NCBI RefSeq assembly: GCF_035497915.1 | Contig: NZ_DATJCS010000039.1 | Span: forward strand, 1 to 64,000 | Reading direction: 5' to 3' | Length of the DNA: 64,000 nucleotides | DNA from: Serpens sp035497915 | Lineage (GTDB): Bacteria > Pseudomonadota > Gammaproteobacteria > Pseudomonadales > Pseudomonadaceae | Part shown: one piece after another, positions 7,842 to 15,672 of the stretch | How positions within the stretch are numbered: position 1 is the stretch's first letter | Layout: every line of letters starts with the position of its first letter | Position numbers and translations under genes: made by a program | The notes under the pieces: generated by a model | Databases searched by the model: none | Seen by the model: only the letters and a program-made list of their open reading frames with translations | Told to the model about the DNA's origin: nothing

Positions 7842-9229
7842 GTCTCTTGAGCCAGATCGGCTACAGCGGCGTGCGCGCCACCCAGGTGGCGCTGACCGCC
7901 ACCGGGCAGAACGTCGCCAACGTCAACACCCCCGGCTTCAGCCGCCTGGGCGTGGAAATGGGCTCGCTCAGCGGACACACCGCGCTGAGCAGCGGTCGCG
8001 GCGTGCAGGTCAACAACATCCGCCGCATCGCCGACGACTTCGTCAACCGCCAGCTGTGGCGCGCCACCTCCCACGAGAGCTTCACCGAAAGCCAGCAGAA
8101 GTACGTCAGCGCGCTGGAAACCCTGATGGCCAGCGAAGGCTCGAACATCAGCGGCGGCCTGGACAACTTCTACGCCGCGCTCAGCGAGGCCACCTCGACG
8201 CCGGACTCCATCGCCCTGCGCCAGCAGATCCTCAACGAGGCACGCAACCTGGCCCAGCGCGTCAACAGCCTGAGCAACAACATCGAGACCCAGCTCAACG
8301 GCCTGCGCGGCCAGCGCGAGGCGATCATCGTCGAGCTCAACGGCCTGACCGACAACCTGGCCACGCTGAACAAGCGCATCACCCATGTCGAAGCCTCCAA
8401 CGGCGACGCCAAAGCCCTGCGCGACCAGCGCGACAAGCTGGTCCAGGACCTGGCTGAACTGGCCGATGTGCGCGTCATGGAAGCCGCCGACGGCAGCTTC
8501 AACGTGTCGCTGGCCAACGGCCAGCCGCTGGTTGCCGGGCCGACTGCGGCCACGGTGAAGCTGACCACCCTGGCGAACAATCATCAGGACTTTTCCCTGG
8601 ATTTCGCCGGCACCCCCTTCCCCATGGCCCGCGATGGCTGGGGCGGCCAGCTGGGTGGCCTGTACGAGGCTGAGTACAACGGGCTGCGGTCCACGCAGAA
8701 AACCATCAGCGATATCGCCGGGGAAATCGCCGCGCTTTTCAACGGCGTGCTAGCGGATGGCAATGCCTATGATCTGGATGGCGACTCCGGTCTGGCTCTG
8801 GAATTGTTCACCCATACGCCGGGCAGCATTTCCCAGGTGCTGAAGGTCAACGACCTGGAACCCAAGGACCTTGCGTTCTCCTCTGCGGCGGATGAGCCGG
8901 GCAATAACGATAAGCTGCGTGATCTGCTGGCGCTCAAGAACCAGAAGGTGACTCTCACCATTGGCGGCGTCAGCTCGTCCGTAACCCTCAATGACGCCTA
9001 CGCCACGCTGCTCGGCGGCATCGCCAGCCAGAGCCGTCAGGGCCAGGCCGATGTGGAAACCGCCGCCTCGGTGCTCAAGCAGGCTCAGGCCCAGCGAGAC
9101 AGCATCAGCGCCGTGAACCTCGACGAGGAAGGCGTCAACCTGATGAACTACCAGCAGGCCTACCAGGCCAACCTGAAAGTCATCACCACTGCCGGTGCGC
9201 TGTTCGACAGCGTGCTGGGCATGTTCTGA
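7838..9229 (+). CDS. flgK: Flagellar hook-associated protein 1, FlgK
   Basis: FlgK forms the first hook-filament junction ring. The start is GTG at 7838 overlapping the flgJ stop, with AAGGAG about 9 nt upstream. The N-terminus has TGQNVANVNTPGFSRLGVEM and RQLWRATSHESFTESQQKYV. The C-terminus ends in GVNLMNYQQAYQANLKVITT, the FlgK signature. At 463 residues it is shorter than Salmonella FlgK (~550) and far shorter than P. aeruginosa FlgK (~680), so the surface domains are reduced. Confidence 0.93.
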   Translation: MSLLSQIGYSGVRATQVALTATGQNVANVNTPGFSRLGVEMGSLSGHTALSSGRGVQVNNIRRIADDFVNRQLWRATSHESFTESQQKYVSALETLMASEGSNISGGLDNFYAALSEATSTPDSIALRQQILNEARNLAQRVNSLSNNIETQLNGLRGQREAIIVELNGLTDNLATLNKRITHVEASNGDAKALRDQRDKLVQDLAELADVRVMEAADGSFNVSLANGQPLVAGPTAATVKLTTLANNHQDFSLDFAGTPFPMARDGWGGQLGGLYEAEYNGLRSTQKTISDIAGEIAALFNGVLADGNAYDLDGDSGLALELFTHTPGSISQVLKVNDLEPKDLAFSSAADEPGNNDKLRDLLALKNQKVTLTIGGVSSSVTLNDAYATLLGGIASQSRQGQADVETAASVLKQAQAQRDSISAVNLDEEGVNLMNYQQAYQANLKVITTAGALFDSVLGMF

Positions 9230-9248
9230 TCCCAGCGAGACCGCCGCC

Positions 9249-10145
9249 ATGCGCATTACCAACGCCCAGATCAACGCCATCATGAACAGCTCGCTGGGTC
9301 ACAACGCGGCCGCCACCGGCAAGCTGATGCAGCAGATGGCCACCGGCAAGCGCATCATCGTGCCGTCCGACGACCCCATCGCCAGCGTGCGCCTGCTGCG
9401 CATCGCCCGCGAGGAGGCCAGCCTCAACCAATACCAGCACAACATCGACAGCCTTAAGGGGCGCCTGTCGGCGGCGGAAACCAACCTGCAGGCCGGCTCC
9501 GACACCCTGCTGGAAATGCGCGACCTGCTGCTCTGGGCGGCCAACCGCGGTGCCAACTCGGACGACGACCTGGGCAGTATGGCCAGCGAGCTGGACACTC
9601 TGAAGGAAACCTTCGTCAGCTACCTGAACGTGCGTGACGAGGAAGGCCGCTACTACTTTTCCGGCACCAAGACGGATCAGCGCGCCGTCACGCTCGCGGC
9701 CGGCGCCTATACGCTGACCGGCAATGACAAGCCCCGCGAAGTGGCGGTGGCCAATGGTGTGCTGATCAAGGACAACGTCACCGCCACCGATGTGCTGGCG
9801 GGTGCCCCCGGCTTCCTCAACCAGTTGAATGTACTGGTCGACCTGATGCTCAACAACCCGGCCAGCATCACCACCCACATCGGCGATGCCATCGGCAGCC
9901 TGGACAAGGTGCTGGCCTCCCTGAGCGGCCAGATCACCGAACTCGGCGGCCGGCAGAACACCCTGTCGCTGCTCAAGGACAGCCAGGCCGACGTGTCGCT
10001 GGTCAACCAGAAGATCGAGGGCGAGCTGTCCTCCCTCGACTATGCAGAAGCCTCGCTGGACCTGAGCAATTACCAGGTGGCGCTGCAGGCGACGCAGAAG
10101 TCCTACCTGAAGCTGCACAGTCTGAATCTGTTCGACCTGATGTAA
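9249..10145 (+). CDS. flgL: Flagellar hook-associated protein 3, FlgL
   Basis: FlgL is the second junction protein, related to flagellin. The 298-residue product opens with MRITNAQINAIMNSSL and has the flagellin-like turn MATGKRIIVPSDDPIASVRL, then RYYFSGTKTDQRAV in the middle domain. The C-terminal helix is LDYAEASLDLSNYQVALQAT. The ATG at 9249 follows flgK by 19 nt; an open frame upstream of it merely overlaps flgK. The next gene starts 15 nt downstream and looks co-transcribed. Confidence 0.93.
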   Translation: MRITNAQINAIMNSSLGHNAAATGKLMQQMATGKRIIVPSDDPIASVRLLRIAREEASLNQYQHNIDSLKGRLSAAETNLQAGSDTLLEMRDLLLWAANRGANSDDDLGSMASELDTLKETFVSYLNVRDEEGRYYFSGTKTDQRAVTLAAGAYTLTGNDKPREVAVANGVLIKDNVTATDVLAGAPGFLNQLNVLVDLMLNNPASITTHIGDAIGSLDKVLASLSGQITELGGRQNTLSLLKDSQADVSLVNQKIEGELSSLDYAEASLDLSNYQVALQATQKSYLKLHSLNLFDLM

Positions 10146-10160
10146 GGGCAAGGAGACACC

Positions 10161-11207
10161 ATGAAGGTTGATAAGCAACTGCCGGCCGTAACGCCGTTTG
10201 CGCTGGATCGGCAGACGCCAGACCTCAAGGGTGTCGCCCCGCAGCGCGCCAGCGGCGCCGGCCTGCCCGCCGAGCGGGAAGCTCCGCGCAGCGAATCGAT
10301 GCCACGCCAGAGCGGCACCTATGGCCTGCAGCTCAACCAGCAGCTGTCGGCCATGCAGTCGGCCAGCAGCTACCTGAGTCAGGTGCAATCCCGGCTCAGC
10401 CAGCTGAAGCTCAAGCTCGGTCGGCAGCTCAGTGCGCCCTCGACCGGCACGGCTGAAATGGATGGCGCCCGCGAGGCGCTGCAGAAGGTCAATGCGATGC
10501 TCCAGCAGCGCAGCCGACTGGACGATAACGTCATCGACCCGGGCTTCCAGCTCAAGCTGACCGAGCCAGTGCGCGTGCGCTTCAGCCTGCAGGGGCTGGA
10601 CAGCATCGACCGGATCAGCGAGGCCGGCCAGGAAACCCTGGTGTTCACCGCCGGGCGCAAGCTGCCGGAGCCGCTGGCCGTGGTGCTGGACGAGGGCCTG
10701 AGTGACGAGCAGGTGCTGCGCCGCTTCAATGTCAGCCTGGGCCAGGCGGGCCTGCGCGCCGAGCTGGATAACGAAGGTCGGCTGATGTTCTCCGCCCGCG
10801 AAAGCGACTGGGCCGCGCTGCGTGACCAGTTGGCGGTGCGCGGCGAAGGCAAGCTGTTCGCCAAGGACAGCTTCGCCCGGGTGGAAAGCGCAGAGGACGG
10901 CCTGCTCGGCCTGCCCAGCGACTCGCAACTCGACTCCGTCGGCGAGATGCGCGCCATTCTCGACAACGTGATTTCGGCCCTGGACCGCATCGCCGTGCTG
11001 CGCGAGCAGATTCGCGAACGCGAAGCGGACATCCGCCAGTTCCTGCGCGAGCAGCTGGACGGTGACGAGCAGCAGTGGGCGCAGAACTACCTCGGCTCGC
11101 TGCTCAAGGTGCTGCGTTCCGGCGCCAGCAGCTACATTGCCCAGTCGCAGATCATCGTCAGCCAGGCCAACCTGAACCGCTACAGCGTGGTCAGCCTGCT
11201 GGCCTGA
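10161..11207 (+). CDS. Unknown flagellar-cluster protein with flagellin-like C-terminus
   Basis: I do not recognise this 348-residue protein. It has a strong ribosome-binding site (AAGGAGACACC), lies 15 nt after flgL, and is probably the last gene of the flagellar operon. Residues ~1-50 are Pro/Arg-rich and look disordered. A Gln/Ser/Leu-rich helical stretch follows (LNQQLSAMQSASSYLSQVQS). The middle is mixed alpha/beta. A long predicted helix near the end (ILDNVISALDRIAVLREQIR) leads to SQANLNRYSVVSLLA at the extreme C-terminus, which closely resembles the flagellin D0 ending (LAQANQVPQNVLSLL type). No signal peptide or membrane segment is seen. It may be an axial or export-substrate protein; the function is unproven. 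Confidence 0.6.
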   Translation: MKVDKQLPAVTPFALDRQTPDLKGVAPQRASGAGLPAEREAPRSESMPRQSGTYGLQLNQQLSAMQSASSYLSQVQSRLSQLKLKLGRQLSAPSTGTAEMDGAREALQKVNAMLQQRSRLDDNVIDPGFQLKLTEPVRVRFSLQGLDSIDRISEAGQETLVFTAGRKLPEPLAVVLDEGLSDEQVLRRFNVSLGQAGLRAELDNEGRLMFSARESDWAALRDQLAVRGEGKLFAKDSFARVESAEDGLLGLPSDSQLDSVGEMRAILDNVISALDRIAVLREQIREREADIRQFLREQLDGDEQQWAQNYLGSLLKVLRSGASSYIAQSQIIVSQANLNRYSVVSLLA

Positions 11208-11212
11208 GACAG

Positions 11213-11338
11213 GTAGGGTGGAAAACGCGGTCCTGTCACCAACCCGGCGGCTCTGAGACACGTAGGGTGGACAACGCTGTTTTTGTCCACCAATCAGGCC
11301 GCTACCGGGGTGGACAGAATCACGTCGTCCACCCTGCC
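11213..11338. repeat. GTAGGGTGGA dispersed repeat cluster
   Basis: The unit GTAGGGTGGA(A/C)AACG occurs at about 11213 and 11261, with inverted counterparts (TGTCCACC, GTCCACCCTGCC) up to 11338. Related copies occur at 15543-15574, 22121-22210 and 23441-23531. The rest of the gene-free stretch 11208-11512 holds the putative promoter of the next gene and nothing else I can support. Confidence 0.65.
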
Positions 11339-11425
11339 GAGCCACCAGCCGCGCGCGTGTCCTTCCCCCTCGCATTTCCCGCCAAGCCTGCCCGTTAGAC
11401 CATGGTGTGACCCAGGTCAAAATTC

Positions 11426-11454
11426 TGGACAGGCCGGTCTCCCATGATAATAAT
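11426..11454 (+). promoter_or_regulatory. Candidate sigma-70 promoter for the LPP20/CsgG genes
   Basis: TGGACA (11426-11431) is followed after 17 bp by AATAAT (11449-11454), about 60 bp before the ATG of the first envelope gene. The local sequence is AT-rich relative to its surroundings. This would make the envelope genes independent of the flagellar sigma-54 promoter. Confidence 0.4.
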
Positions 11455-11512
11455 CTGACATCATCTTAATATCACCGCGACATTGCGGCGAAAGCAGGGG
11501 AGTTCCTGGAGC

Positions 11513-12499
11513 ATGGGTATGGGCACGCGGCGTCAGCGCCTGGTCATCGGTCTGTCGGCGGTCCTGGCTCTGTCGAGCGGACTCCTTGGCGTGTCTCCCG
11601 TGGCGCAGGCCGCGGCGCTGCCCAGCTGGGTCAGCACGCCGCCCCAGGACAACCTCATCGCCTTCTTCGGGGTGGGCGAAGGGGCCACCCTGAACGACGC
11701 CACCCAGCAGGCCCTGCGTTCCATCGCCGGCAAGCTGAGCACCCGCATTCGCAGCGACGCGGTGTCCAGCGGGGGCATCTCCGGCAACACCGTTACCCGC
11801 AGTTACCAGGAAACGGTCGAAGCCTATATCCAGGACATCAAGCTCTCCGCCTACAACGTCCGCCAGACCGAACTGGTCAGTGGCCGCTACTTCGTGCTGG
11901 TGGAAATGTCCCGCGAGGACTTCGTGCGCGACACCCGTCTGCAGCTCGACACGGTGGAAGCCGACCTGCGCCGCCGCCTGGATCCCAAGCTGACCGCGCG
12001 TCCCTTCCAGCGCTTCCTGGGCTGCCAGGCCGCGCCCGGCCTCATCGACCAGGCGCGCCTGCTGACCCTGGTGCTGTCCACGGCGGACACCTTCTTCGAA
12101 GCCAATCCGGCCATGGAGCGCTATGAGGCCTACCAGCGCGACTGCGCCCAGGCCCTGCAGAACCTGACCCTGCAGCTGCAGGCGTCGCCGGCCTTCGAAG
12201 CGGTGGCCGAGGCGGTCGGCCAGGCGCTCAACGTGCGCACCGTTTCCTCCGGGCGTGCCGATGGGCGCCTGGAAATCAAGGGCACGGTGACCAACCAGGA
12301 GATGTTCGGCAACCTGAATGCGGTCGTCGACCTGTCGGTGGCGCTGCTGGACGACCGCAACAGCGTGGTGGCGCGCAAAAGCTACCGGCTGAACGGCATC
12401 TCGATGATCAGTTACGACGGGGCGCGCCAAGACGCCCTGCGCAAGTTCCTGAATTCCGGCGGGGTCGACCAGATTCTGACCGACCTGCGCCTCAACTGA
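11513..12499 (+). CDS. Secreted LPP20-like protein
   Basis: The 328-residue product has an N-terminal export signal (LVIGLSAVLALSSGLLGVSP, cleaving near VAQA-A) but no lipobox Cys, so it should be periplasmic. The mature start, LPSWVSTPPQDNLIAFFGVG followed by DATQQALRSIAGKLSTRI, fits the LPP20 pattern (P-x-W-V ... GVG ... A-A-L-x-x-I-A). The region around residues 110-150 (YFVLVEMSREDFVRDTRLQL) matches the LPP20 beta-alpha core. A C-terminal domain has alternating beta sequence (GRLEIKGTVTNQEMFGNLNA). I took the ATG at 11513; an upstream TTG would add ten polar residues before the signal. It may work with the CsgG-like and LPP20 lipoproteins downstream. Confidence 0.7.
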   Translation: MGMGTRRQRLVIGLSAVLALSSGLLGVSPVAQAAALPSWVSTPPQDNLIAFFGVGEGATLNDATQQALRSIAGKLSTRIRSDAVSSGGISGNTVTRSYQETVEAYIQDIKLSAYNVRQTELVSGRYFVLVEMSREDFVRDTRLQLDTVEADLRRRLDPKLTARPFQRFLGCQAAPGLIDQARLLTLVLSTADTFFEANPAMERYEAYQRDCAQALQNLTLQLQASPAFEAVAEAVGQALNVRTVSSGRADGRLEIKGTVTNQEMFGNLNAVVDLSVALLDDRNSVVARKSYRLNGISMISYDGARQDALRKFLNSGGVDQILTDLRLN

Positions 12500-12554
12500 G
12501 TCCTGCATCGACAGGGCGCTGAGCTGTACCGTTTGTTTACCCGGGGAGGGAACC

Positions 12555-13568
12555 ATGAAAAAAGTAGCACTGCTGACGATGGCACTGGCGATGGCCGGTT
12601 GCTCGTCCACCACCATCAAGAACCTGGATGCCATGCAGCCGGTGAGCCTGCAGCCCAGCGACGTGATGCCCAGCAAGGCCGAGCTCGCCGGGGGCAAGCC
12701 GCGCGTCGTGGTGTTCGAGGCCGAGGATGGCGATATCGCGCTGGCCAAATCGGCACGGGTCGGCAGCACCATCGCCAGCGAAATCGAGAAGCACCTGGCG
12801 GCCACCAACGTGGAGCTGGTGGATCGCAAGCTGGCCAACAAGCTGCGCAAGGAGCTGGCGCTGGCCGAGATGCACGGCAAGGCCGAGTACCAGGGCGAGC
12901 AGGTGGCGGACTTCGCCATCCTCGGCGTGGTGTCCCAGGCGGCTGCGGGCGCCCAGTTCACCGAAGGCAAGCGCTTCGTTGACAACAAAGGCAACACGGT
13001 GACCATTGCCCCCTCGTGCAAATACAGCGGCGATGTGGCCGGCAGCGTGCGCATCTACAAGATGCCGTCCATGCGTCCGGTGACCACTGAAGAGCTGGCC
13101 GGCTCGGCTTACTCCAGCGAGGATGTCCGTTACAGCCAGGATTGCGCCATTTCCAAGACCGGCGCCGAGCAGTTTGCTCGCGACGCGGCGGCCCGCGCCG
13201 TGGCGCGCATGCGCACCCAGCTGCAGAACCAGTTCGCGCCGACCGGCTTCGTGATCGAGCAGCGCGCCAACAAGGATCAGGTCGTGGTCAAGGTGACCCT
13301 GGGCGGCAAGCATGGCGTGAAGGAGGGTGACACCGTGGAAATCATGAACGTCACCCGCATGAACAACCCGCTGACCAACCAGACCAGCATCGAAACCTTC
13401 AAGCTGGGCAGCGCACGCGTGTCCAACCAGATCGGTACCGAATCGGCCTGGATCATCATCGACGAGGAAATCGCCGAGAAGATCCGCATCGGTCAGCCGG
13501 TCCGCCTGCAGTTCAAGAAGGGGTTCGGCGATCACTTCGCTGACCTCAGAGACGTCGTCAAGATGTGA
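12555..13568 (+). CDS. CsgG-like outer-membrane lipoprotein
   Basis: The 337-residue product has a lipoprotein signal ending LAMAGCSS (Cys ~16). The core resembles the CsgG/LpoB/TolB-N type fold: KPRVVVFEAEDGD, then SEIEKHLAATNVELVDRKLA and ADFAILGVVSQAAAGAQF, with a C-terminal domain of beta-rich sequence (VKEGDTVEIMNVTRM). True CsgG forms the curli secretion pore, but no curli genes are here. It starts 55 nt after the LPP20-like gene behind GGGGAGGGAACC. A strong terminator hairpin follows. I infer a peptidoglycan-spanning or outer-membrane assembly role, and pore formation is not shown. Confidence 0.65.
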   Translation: MKKVALLTMALAMAGCSSTTIKNLDAMQPVSLQPSDVMPSKAELAGGKPRVVVFEAEDGDIALAKSARVGSTIASEIEKHLAATNVELVDRKLANKLRKELALAEMHGKAEYQGEQVADFAILGVVSQAAAGAQFTEGKRFVDNKGNTVTIAPSCKYSGDVAGSVRIYKMPSMRPVTTEELAGSAYSSEDVRYSQDCAISKTGAEQFARDAAARAVARMRTQLQNQFAPTGFVIEQRANKDQVVVKVTLGGKHGVKEGDTVEIMNVTRMNNPLTNQTSIETFKLGSARVSNQIGTESAWIIIDEEIAEKIRIGQPVRLQFKKGFGDHFADLRDVVKM

Positions 13569-13576
13569 TCCGTCGA

Positions 13577-13612
13577 GCCTGACACCCGCCGCGTGCGGGT
13601 GTCAGGCCTTTT
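13577..13612 (+). terminator. Intrinsic terminator after the CsgG-like gene
   Basis: A perfect 13-bp stem, GCCTGACACCCGC (13577-13589) with GCGGGTGTCAGGC (13595-13607), has a 5-nt loop and is followed by CTTTT. It ends 21 bp before the transglycosylase ATG, so it probably limits readthrough into that gene. Confidence 0.85.
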
Positions 13613-13633
13613 GCATTCAGGAACGGGTAGTAG

Positions 13634-14836
13634 ATGGACAGACGTTCTTTCCTCACCACGTCGCTCGGCGCGCTGGCCGGGCTGACGCTGACGGGCGCCC
13701 GGGCCGAGAGCGAGTTCGAGGCGTTTCGCCGTTCGCAGCAGGCGCAGCGGCAGGAGTTCGCGGCCACTCGCGGCGCCGAGTTCGAAGCCTATCAGCGTGA
13801 GCTGGCCGCTGGCTTCGCCGCCTACAGCAACAGCTATGCGGCGGCGGTGCGGGAGCGTCAACGCGAGCTGGCTGCCCACTGGCGCAATGCCGAACTGAGC
13901 AGCAAGACCCGCTGGGTCGAGTACAGCGGCGACCAGACGGTACAGCGGGTCGTGGATTTCGAGGCGAACCGCATCACCCTGAACTTCCGTCAGGAAGCGG
14001 GAGTGCCCGACCGGGCGCGCCTTCTGAGCGAAATGCGTGGCCTGCTTTCCACCGATGTGGCCGATGCCGCCCGCAACGATCCGCTGACCACGGCGGTCGA
14101 ACAGGCGGTCAGCCAGGCCGCGCCGGGACTGGTCGAACGGTCGGCCGGCGAGAACAAGGCGGTGCTCAGCGAGCTGTTCAGTTCCCCGGCGCCGTCCGAT
14201 CGGGAGGTGCGTCAGGTCTCCGAGCAACTCATCGAGCAGGCCCAGACCACGCAAAGCAACGGCCTGGTGACCATTTCGGTTCCCCTGCCGGAGCAGCGCC
14301 CCGCGAGCAAGGCCCGGGAATTCCTCGCCGATGCGCGTGAGCAGGGCAGCCGCTGGAAGATCGAACCCGCGCTGATTCTGGCGGTGATGCACACCGAGAG
14401 CGCCTTCAATCCGCTGGCCCGCTCCCCGGTTCCGGCCTACGGCCTGATGCAGATCGTGCCCGGCTCGGCGGGCAAGGACGCGACCGAACTGGTCTACGGG
14501 CAGTCGCGCGTCGTGGCGCCGTCCTACCTGTACGATTCGGCCAAGAACATCCAGCTGGGCGCGGCCTATCTGCACCTGCTGCAGACCCGCTACCTGAAGG
14601 CCGTCAAGGATCCGGAAAGCCGCCTGTACTGCGCCATCGCCGCCTACAACACCGGCGCCGGCAACGTGGCGCGCAGCTACACCGGCACCACCAACATCAA
14701 CAAGGCGGCGGAGCAGATCAATCGCCTGTCGCCCAAGGCCAACTTCGAACACATGCGCACCCGGCTGCCCTACGAGGAAACCCGCAACTACCTCCAGCGG
14801 GTCGCCTCGCGCCTGCCGAGCTATCGGTCGCTGTAA
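13634..14836 (+). CDS. Tat-exported MltC-like lytic transglycosylase
   Basis: This enzyme cleaves the MurNAc-GlcNAc bond of peptidoglycan, releasing 1,6-anhydro products. The N-terminus MDRRSFLTTSLGALAGL is a twin-arginine signal. There is no lipobox Cys, unlike E. coli MltC, so it should be soluble in the periplasm. Residues ~25-190 correspond to the MltC N-terminal region. The SLT domain has the catalytic Glu near residue 255 (MHTESAFNPLARSPVPAYGL), then MQIVPGSAGKDATELVYGQ and CAIAAYNTGAGNVARSY. It starts 22 bp after a strong terminator and is followed 74 bp later by an LPP20 lipoprotein. It could supply the activity missing from the one-domain FlgJ (inference). Confidence 0.85.
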   Translation: MDRRSFLTTSLGALAGLTLTGARAESEFEAFRRSQQAQRQEFAATRGAEFEAYQRELAAGFAAYSNSYAAAVRERQRELAAHWRNAELSSKTRWVEYSGDQTVQRVVDFEANRITLNFRQEAGVPDRARLLSEMRGLLSTDVADAARNDPLTTAVEQAVSQAAPGLVERSAGENKAVLSELFSSPAPSDREVRQVSEQLIEQAQTTQSNGLVTISVPLPEQRPASKAREFLADAREQGSRWKIEPALILAVMHTESAFNPLARSPVPAYGLMQIVPGSAGKDATELVYGQSRVVAPSYLYDSAKNIQLGAAYLHLLQTRYLKAVKDPESRLYCAIAAYNTGAGNVARSYTGTTNINKAAEQINRLSPKANFEHMRTRLPYEETRNYLQRVASRLPSYRSL

Positions 14837-14910
14837 ATGTCTCGAAAACACTCATTGGTTGGCGGCGTTGTGCCGCCGACTTACCGCTGAAGTCCCAAGG
14901 GAGCTCCCGA

Positions 14911-15471
14911 ATGAAGCGTTTCTCTTCGCTGTTTTGCCTGACCGCCCTCACCGCCGCCGTACTGACCGGTTGCGGCTCCAAGCCCGCTGCCCCCACGTCC
15001 AGCCTGCCGGACTGGGTCATGTCGCCGGTCGTCGAAGGCGGCATCGCGGCCACCGACTGTGTAAGTTCCAGCGGTAACTTCAGCATCGATCGTTCCCAGG
15101 CCACCGCCAACGCCCGCGCCGCGCTCACCAAGGAAATCAACCTCAAGGTCGCGGCAATGGACAAGACCTACGGCAGCCGCACCGATGCCGCTGGCAAGAC
15201 CCAGGTTGGCAGCAGCTTCGAGTCGGTATCCCGCCAAGTGGCACAACAGCAGATTTCGGGATCCAAAGCGGTCAAGGTCGATTTCGTGGACATGGATGGC
15301 CAGCGCCAGCTGTGCGTCATGGTTGCCATCCAGCCGGAGGCCACCAAGGCCCTGTACGACAGCATCATCCAGCAGAGCCAACGCAAGCTGTCGGCTCAGG
15401 ACGAAGACATCCTTTATCAGGAATTCCGCGCCTCCAAGGCCCAGAACGAGCTGAGCGAAGCAACCCGCTGA
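14911..15471 (+). CDS. LPP20-family lipoprotein
   Basis: The 186-residue product has a lipoprotein signal ending AVLTGCGSK (Cys ~21). LPDWVMSPVVEGGIAATDCV is the LPP20 motif, followed by ATANARAALTKEINLKVAAM and the core QQISGSKAVKVDFVDMDGQR with QLCVMVAIQP. The tail is helical and charged. The residue after Cys+1 is Ser, and no Asp inner-membrane retention signal is seen, so outer-membrane anchoring is likely. Vibrio FlgP, part of the flagellar H-ring, belongs to this family, which is the main reason to link this gene to the adjacent flagellar genes. A clean terminator follows. Confidence 0.75.
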   Translation: MKRFSSLFCLTALTAAVLTGCGSKPAAPTSSLPDWVMSPVVEGGIAATDCVSSSGNFSIDRSQATANARAALTKEINLKVAAMDKTYGSRTDAAGKTQVGSSFESVSRQVAQQQISGSKAVKVDFVDMDGQRQLCVMVAIQPEATKALYDSIIQQSQRKLSAQDEDILYQEFRASKAQNELSEATR

Positions 15472-15490
15472 TCGCTCCTGGCTTCGCCCG

Positions 15491-15520
15491 AACGCCGCTT
15501 CCCCCCGGAAGCGGCGTTTT
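15491..15520 (+). terminator. Intrinsic terminator after the LPP20 lipoprotein gene
   Basis: The stem ACGCCGCTTCC (15492-15502) pairs with GGAAGCGGCGT (15507-15517) around a CCCC loop, followed by TTTTC. It closes the envelope-protein cluster. Confidence 0.85.
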
Positions 15521-15542
15521 CATTGGGCGGGACAAAACTTGC

Positions 15543-15574
15543 CGTAGGGTGGACAACGTTTTCCCTGTCCACCA
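15543..15574. repeat. GTAGGGTGGA repeat copy
   Basis: A compact copy, GTAGGGTGGACAACG followed by an inverted GTCCACC, lies between the terminator and the permease gene. It matches the elements at 11213 and 22121. Confidence 0.6.
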
Positions 15575-15672
15575 GGCAGGCGGCTCCCGGATGGGCCGTC
15601 CGCACGCGCCCACTCTGTCCCTCGCCGCCCGCCACGAGTAGAATCCGCCGCTTTTTATAGCCGGGCTCTGCC

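Noticed and set aside
11444..11470. Fur-box-like AT-rich stretch (GATAATAATCTGACATCATC)
   Set aside because: It matches only the first hexamer of the Fur consensus and lacks the symmetric second half; a simple -10 region explains it better.
12555..13568. Curli secretion channel CsgG
   Set aside because: Only the general CsgG-like fold is suggested; no csgA/B/E/F genes are near, and the C-terminal beta-rich domain differs from CsgG.
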